A stretch of DNA of 64,000 bases, taken from Lathyrus oleraceus. Its lineage: Eukaryota > Streptophyta > Magnoliopsida > Fabales > Fabaceae. The notes below the pieces were generated by a model that was not told the origin of the DNA, searched no databases, and saw only the letters and a list, made by a program, of their open reading frames with translations. The stretch is from NCBI RefSeq assembly GCF_024323335.1, contig NC_066580.1, positions 259,205,332 to 259,269,331 of the forward strand, in the 5' to 3' direction. The translations under genes were made by a program, and so were the position numbers. Below, one piece after another: positions 59,243 to 64,000 of this stretch (within the stretch, counting starts at the first letter, position 1; the number at the start of each line of letters is the position of its first letter).

Positions 59243-61237
59243 ATGCACATCACTGATTCTTATTGATAACGGTTCTGCTATGGCTCGCTTCGACTTCGAA
59301 AATCCAATCTTTCAAGTTGAAGAAGAGGGTGATGAAGACTGTGAACTCCCTGAAGAACTTGCCAGGTTGTTGAAACAAGAGGAAAGGATCATCCAACCGC
59401 ATAAAGAGTCTAATGAAGTGATTAATCTTGGCATCGAGGACGTCAAGAAAGAAATCAAGATAGGGGCTGCTTTAGAAGATGACGTGAAGAAGGGGTTGAT
59501 TAAACTGCTGCAAGAGTATGTTGGCATCTTCGTCTGGTCTTATCAGGACATGCCAGGGCTTGACACAGACATTGTGGTGCACCGTTTGCCTCTCAAAGAG
59601 GATTGTCCTCCGGTCAAGCAGAAGCTCAGAAGAACAAGACCAGAAATGGCTGTCAAGATAAAAGAAGAAGTGCAAAAGCAGTTGGATGCAGGTTTTCTAG
59701 CAGTTACCAATTATCCACCATGGGTTGCAAACATCGTCCCAGTACCTAAGAAGGATGGAAAGGTACGGATGTGTGTCGACTACCGGGATCTGAACAGAGC
59801 TAGTCCAAAAGATGATTTCCCATTACCTCACATCGACGTTTTGGTGGATAACACGGCTCAGTTCTCGGTATTCTCCTTCATGGATGGCTTTTCTGGATAT
59901 AATCAAATCAAGATGGCACCAGAAGACATGGAGAAGACAACTTTCATAACCCCATGGGGCACCTTCTGCTACAAGGTGATACCGTTTGGTCTGAAGAACG
60001 CTGGGGCAACATATCAACGAGCTATGGTGACTCTTTTCCATGATATGATTCATCATGAAATCGAGGTTATGTGGATGATATGATTGCCAAATCTCAGACA
60101 GAAGAAGAACATTTGGTGAATCTGCAGAAGCTGTTTGAGCATTTGAGGAAATTCAAGCTGAGGCTTAATCCGAACAAGTGCACTTTCGGGGTGAGATCTG
60201 GAAAATTGCTGGGTTTTATTGTTAGCGGAAAAGGGATTGAGGTGGATCCTGACAAAGTGAAGGCAATACAAGAAATGCCTGAGCCAAGAACAGAAAAACA
60301 GGTCCGTGGTTTCTTAGGTAGGTTGAACTACATTGCAAGGTTCATCTCTCACCTAACAACCACGTGTGAGCCAATTTTCAAATTGCTAGGAAAAGATCCG
60401 GCTATCAGGTGGAATGACGATTGTCAAAGGGCTTTTGAAAAGATAAAAGAGTATTTGCAGAATCCTCCTATCCTTATGCCTCTAGTCCCAGGAAGTCCGC
60501 TGATTATGTACTTGACAATGCTGGATAATTCCATGGGTTGTGTTCTCGGTCAACACGATGAGGTAGGTAGGAAAGAGCATGCCATCTACTACCTGAGTAA
60601 GAAATTCACAGATTGCGAGTCGAGATACTCAATGCTTGAGAAGACATGTTGTGCACTTGCATGGGCTGCTAAGCGATTGAGACAATATATGCTGACTCAC
60701 ACAACCTTACTGATCTCCAAGATGGATCCAGTCAAGTACATATTCGAGAAGCCAACTCTCACCGGAAGAGTTGCTCGTTGGCAAATGGTACTGACAGAGT
60801 ACGGCATCCAGTATACATCCCAAAAAGCCATCAAGGGGAGTATTCTGTCAGACTATCTTGCTCAACAACCGATTGAAGACTATGAGCCAATGAAGTTTGA
60901 TTTTCCTGATGAAGACATCATGTTCCTCAAGATGAAAGACTGTGAAGAGCCAGTTGTTGAGGAGGGACCTGATCCAGATGAAAAGTGGACGTTAACATTT
61001 GATGGGGCCGTCAATGCCAGAGGAAGTGGAATTGGTGCTATCATTACCACTCCGAAAGGTGCCCACATGCCTTTCACCGCTCGTCTGACTTTCGAGTGCA
61101 CCAATAATGAAGCTGAGTATGAGGCCTGCATCTTGGGTATTGAGCAAGCCATTGATTTGAGAATCAAGACTCTGGACATCTTCGGAGATTCGGCTCTAGT
61201 GATCAATCAAGTGAACGGTGATTGGAATACTCTCTAG
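59243..61237 (+). pseudogene. Copy 3 RT, RNase H and archaeal-type RNase H
   Basis: The acidic N-terminus (FQVEEEGDEDCELPEELARL) is followed by RT (WVANIVPVPKKDGKVRMCVD, FMDGFSGYNQIKMAPEDMEK, TPWGTFCYKVIPFGLKNAGA). A single base is missing at 60067-60069, exactly in the Y-V-D-D box, so upstream and downstream parts are in different frames; VDDM resumes at 60071. RT continues to LNPNKCTFGVRSGKLLGFIV. RNase H runs about 60480-60830 (DNSMGCVLGQ, YYLSKKFTDCESRYSMLEKT). The archaeal-type RNase H is about 60985-61220 (LTFDGAVNARGSGIGA, NEAEYEACILG, GDSALVINQ), with its Asp, Glu and Asp visible. The segment ends with TAG at 61235-61237 where copy 2 has CAA. Confidence 0.92.
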
Positions 61238-61784
61238 CCTACTCTGGTCCCCTATAGAGATTACACGAGAAGACTGTTGACTTTCTTCACAACAGTAAAG
61301 CTGCATCATATACCCCGTGATGAAAACCAGATGGAAGATGCTCTTGCTACTCTATCTTCCATGATCAAGGTGATTCGGTGGAACCATGCTCCCAGGATCG
61401 ATGTTATGCGCCTTGACAGGGCCGCGTATGTGTTTGCTGCTGAACTGATAGTTGATGACAAGCCCTGGTATCACGACATCAAGTGCTTTCTGAAGAATCA
61501 AGAGTACCCTACAGAGGCATCCAACAATGACATAAAGACTTTGAGAAGATTGGCAGGCAGTTTCTTCTTGAACAAAGATGATGTGCTGTATAAAAGGAAC
61601 TTCGACATGGTTTTGCTCAGATGCATGGATAGACACAAAGAGGACATGTTAATGCAGGAAGTTCATGAAGGCTCCTTCGGTACTCATGCCGGCGAACATG
61701 CAATGGCTAAGAAATTGTTGAGAGCGGGTTATTACTGGATGACCATGGAATCTGATTGTTTCAAATATGCTCGGAAGTGTCATA
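61238..61784 (+). pseudogene. Copy 3 integrase, N-terminal zinc region only
   Basis: A linker (YRDYTRRLLTFFTTVKLHHI, DALATLSSMIKV) and the integrase zinc-binding region (RCMDRHKEDMLMQEVHEGSF, HAMAKKLLRAGYYW, CFKYARKCHK) are readable. Right after CHK the sequence turns into unrelated DNA, where copies 2 and the minus-strand copy continue with the last zinc cysteine and the catalytic core. No D,D,E core or C-terminal domain follows, so a deletion removed about 300 codons. The ORF tail to 61870 is not integrase. Confidence 0.88.
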
Positions 61785-63420
61785 AGGTGACTGCCACTTC
61801 AAGAAAATCTCACCTTGAACCCTCATTTCCACTTTCGCACCTTCGAGATCGAATGCGTGTATTGAATTAACTGAATATAGGAACTGGAGATCATCAAGAA
61901 GAAGGGGTGGGTAAAAATAAATTTTGAGCCTTATATCCTTTTGTTTCAAAAAACCATGAACCAGACCATGTTACAACCCTTAAAAGACCTAATTGAGACA
62001 TGGTTTATTCTGAAAGCATACTACAACAAGGTTGTGTTAACCTGACTCCAAATGATTTTTGTTAATCATTTGATGGCACAGACTTGCATGTTGCGAATGA
62101 CTTGATCATCATTGTGTTCTTATCAATGACTCGTTCGCTATATTTCACCCGTTCATATCAATAAATTTTGATCTCAAATTTTTGCATAAACACTGCATTA
62201 AAATTACCATTTTTGAATGAACAATCTTATTTACAAGTCAACACTTAGCATCAAAGAAATTCCAACAATATATAGTTGAGGAACTTGATAAAGTGAAAGA
62301 AGTCCAGTCATGGAAAAATCACTTTGAGTATCATTCAACCCGATCCAATCACCCCAAGGGTCATTTGGTTAAGAGTAATTTGTTTCAAGACTCAGACCGG
62401 GGCAAGCCACCTCAGAGCTCAGTAAGTCCAACTATCCAAGGAAAGTCAATCAAGAGTCTACCATTCCAACATTTGGTTAGTCAAGTTCGGACCGTTGCAA
62501 GTTTCAAACACTCGGGGCAAGTCATCTCGAGGTAGTCTCATGTTAAGCTGTTTCAAACTCACTTTCAAGGTGAACATTTTCAAAGACCCAACAGACTGGG
62601 GCAAGATGAGCCACGGAGGAGCAAACCTCTTTCTTCATGCTTTCAAACCGCTCAAACAAATTCTGCCATATGTCAAGAACTTTTGAGTTTAAGACGAGTG
62701 CCCGGAAATTATGCTAGCACGATTCGTTAATCCTAAAAAAGGATCCCATTTGCTGAGTTGTGGCTGTCAAGCTGGATAAAATTCTCCTTTGACAATATCT
62801 ATCATAAAATATTTGGTTGAGTTCTCGGTGTTAAGGAATCATGAGCTTCCATAAAAAGCCTTTACCAACTCCCAGTCCAATCAAGTGTCAGCATTCTCAT
62901 AATCATGATCATTCATATATCATGCATAGCCGAAATGTACTTCGTGCTCATTTTGCATTGACCTAGGTCTTGTTGTTGATCCTATATCCTTTGACCTCTA
63001 ATTCCAGTTTGTCTTTGGTGCCCTTAAACCAACATCCGGTTTTTGCAGTCATTTTCAAGTCCAATTGTTGTTGGCAAAATCTGTTAAAAGCTGGTTGTAA
63101 TCCATTGCTTACAGTCAAAAGTCCAATTGTTGTTGGCACGTACAAAGAGTTTAATTACCCTGTCTTTCCTGATGGTTCCGTGAAAGTCATGTATGACTTA
63201 TCATCTTGAGGAATTCCCAGAAGCTTGGAGGTTTTTCGTGTTAGAAAACTCCAATGATGTTGGTTTTGTTTGATTTCTTTATAAAGAATCATCATAGCCT
63301 TCTGCACGGATGATCTACTTATAAGAACACTTCTGCTTATCTTTGTTTTGCATAAATTCCCTATTAGGAATCTCCAAAATCTTTGATCGGATGAATTTCT
63401 TATGAGAAATCTCCAGAACT
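61785..63420 (+). other. Non-coding 3' region of copy 3
   Basis: No supported gene. A GGGGCAAG motif recurs in similar context (near 62399, 62515 and 62599, with a following GCCACCTCAGAG or TCATCTCGAGG), indicating old repeats. A CCAATTGTTGTTGGCA duplication lies near 63060 and 63122. Short ORFs such as 62293-62535 have no domain. Confidence 0.6.
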
Positions 63421-64000
63421 GTCAGGTCACATATGAACCTGTTGGTATGATCTTTTTGAATTTTTCTGAGTTTGTTAGGTCATATCTGAACCTGCTGTCA
63501 GAACTTCTTAATATCCCTCAGCTTTATTCAGGTCATATATGAACCTGTTGTTGACCTTTATTCCAGTGTCAGGTCATGTATGAACCTGTTTTGAAGAGTC
63601 TTTCTCTATGATTGTTTCAGTGTTATCAGGTCATATATGAACCTTTTGTTGAGCTTTATTCAGGTCATATATGAACCTGTTGTTGAGCTTTATTCCATTG
63701 TCAGGTCATATATGAACCTGTTGTTGAGCATTGTTAGGTCATATATGAACCTGTTGTTGAGCTTTATTCAGGTCATATGTGAACCTATTGTTGAGCTTTA
63801 TTCCATTGTCAGGTCATATATGAACCTGTTGTTGAGCTTTATTCAGGTCATATATGAACCTGTTGTTGAGCTTTATTCCATTATCAGGTCATATATGAAC
63901 CTGTTGTTGAGCTTTATTCAGGTCATATGTGAACCTGTTGTTGAGCTTTATTCCATTGTCAGGTCATATATGAACTTGTTGTTGAGCTTTATTCAGGTCA
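63421..64000. repeat. Tandem array with alternating 34- and 41-bp units
   Basis: The core AGGTCATATATGAACCTG repeats to the window edge. Irregular copies start near 63424; from 63628 the starts are 63628, 63662, 63703, 63736, 63770, 63811, 63845, 63886, 63920, 63961 and 63995. Steps are 34, 41, 33, 34, 41, 34, 41, 34, 41, 34. The 41-bp unit is the 34-bp unit plus a CATTGTC-like extension, giving a 75-bp higher-order repeat. It continues beyond the window. Confidence 0.95.

Larger units (their letters stand above)
51228..64000 (+). mobile_element. Tat/Ogre-like copy 3, running off the window
   Basis: The order is short 5' LTR, Arg-tRNA primer site, leader, ORF1, gag, protease, intron, RT, RNase H, archaeal-type RNase H, truncated integrase and 3' region with tandem repeats. 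It inserted into the minus-strand Ogre copy after GTATC (51223-51227); its 3' LTR lies beyond 64000. It is the least decayed internal region in the window but still carries stops, a frameshift in the RT active site and loss of the integrase core. Confidence 0.88.

Noticed and set aside
61761..61949. Minus-strand ORF after the truncated integrase
   Set aside because: No domain and no homology to other pol parts in the window; the region is deletion-junction DNA.
63421..64000. CRISPR-like or satellite centromere array
   Set aside because: Units are head-to-tail without unique spacers, within the 3' region of a Tat/Ogre element; centromere function cannot be inferred from this.

Overview
The window is plant nuclear DNA made almost entirely of transposable elements. 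The best match is a legume with a large genome (Fabeae, such as pea, vetch or Vicia, or a relative). The evidence is a series of Ogre/Tat-type Ty3/gypsy retrotransposons. They have very long LTRs, an arginine-tRNA-type primer-binding site (TGGCGACTCTGCTGGGGA), an extra ORF upstream of gag, an intron between protease and reverse transcriptase, and a second (archaeal-type) RNase H. They sit among chromovirus, Athila and Ty1/copia remnants. The species call is inference. No complete host gene is visible; the only host-like coding piece is a 47-codon hydrophobic exon candidate at 24621-24764.

Layout, left to right. 1-4250: non-coding DNA with a tRNA-like/SINE-like patch near 950-1020, then a long Ogre-type LTR whose end at 4250 cuts into the next element. 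4251-9443 (minus strand): a chromovirus with its 5' LTR (7576-9443), Met-tRNA primer site, gag, protease, RT and RNase H; its integrase is cut off. 9444-16696: Ogre copy 1 (end of gag, protease, intron, RT), interrupted by a 4.7-kb solo Ogre LTR (10516-15204) with a perfect CATGG target-site duplication. 16697-18828: an Athila-like LTR with polypurine-type sequence on its left and a primer-binding site on its right. 18829-21880: LTR scraps, unassigned DNA and RT of a fourth Ogre-like copy. 21881-29097: a low-information zone with two long (TA)n arrays, the exon candidate, a minus-strand copia remnant, a MITE-like element and a truncated chromovirus LTR.

29098-49862 is a long Ogre element (copy 2). 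Its 5' LTR is a mosaic containing an inverted half. It has lost gag and most of protease, keeps a decayed pol, has a 3.6-kb repeat-rich 3' region, and ends in a 4.8-kb 3' LTR. 49863-51227 is the RNase H/integrase end of another Ogre copy on the minus strand. 51228-64000 is a further Tat/Ogre-like element (copy 3) with a short 1.3-kb LTR, ORF1, gag, protease, intron and RT/RNase H. Its integrase is truncated, and the window ends inside its tandem-repeat-rich 3' region.

None of the elements looks autonomous. Each carries stops, frameshifts or deletions; two have lesions exactly in the RT catalytic box. Most premature stops that can be compared between copies are C-to-T or G-to-A changes, as expected of methylated, silenced repeats. 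The most instructive features are the chimeric 5' LTR, the phase-2 intron between protease and RT shared by three copies, the paired GTTAACCGGTTAAC palindromes in the chromovirus LTR, and the 34/41-bp higher-order repeat at the right edge. I found no convincing new non-transposon system.
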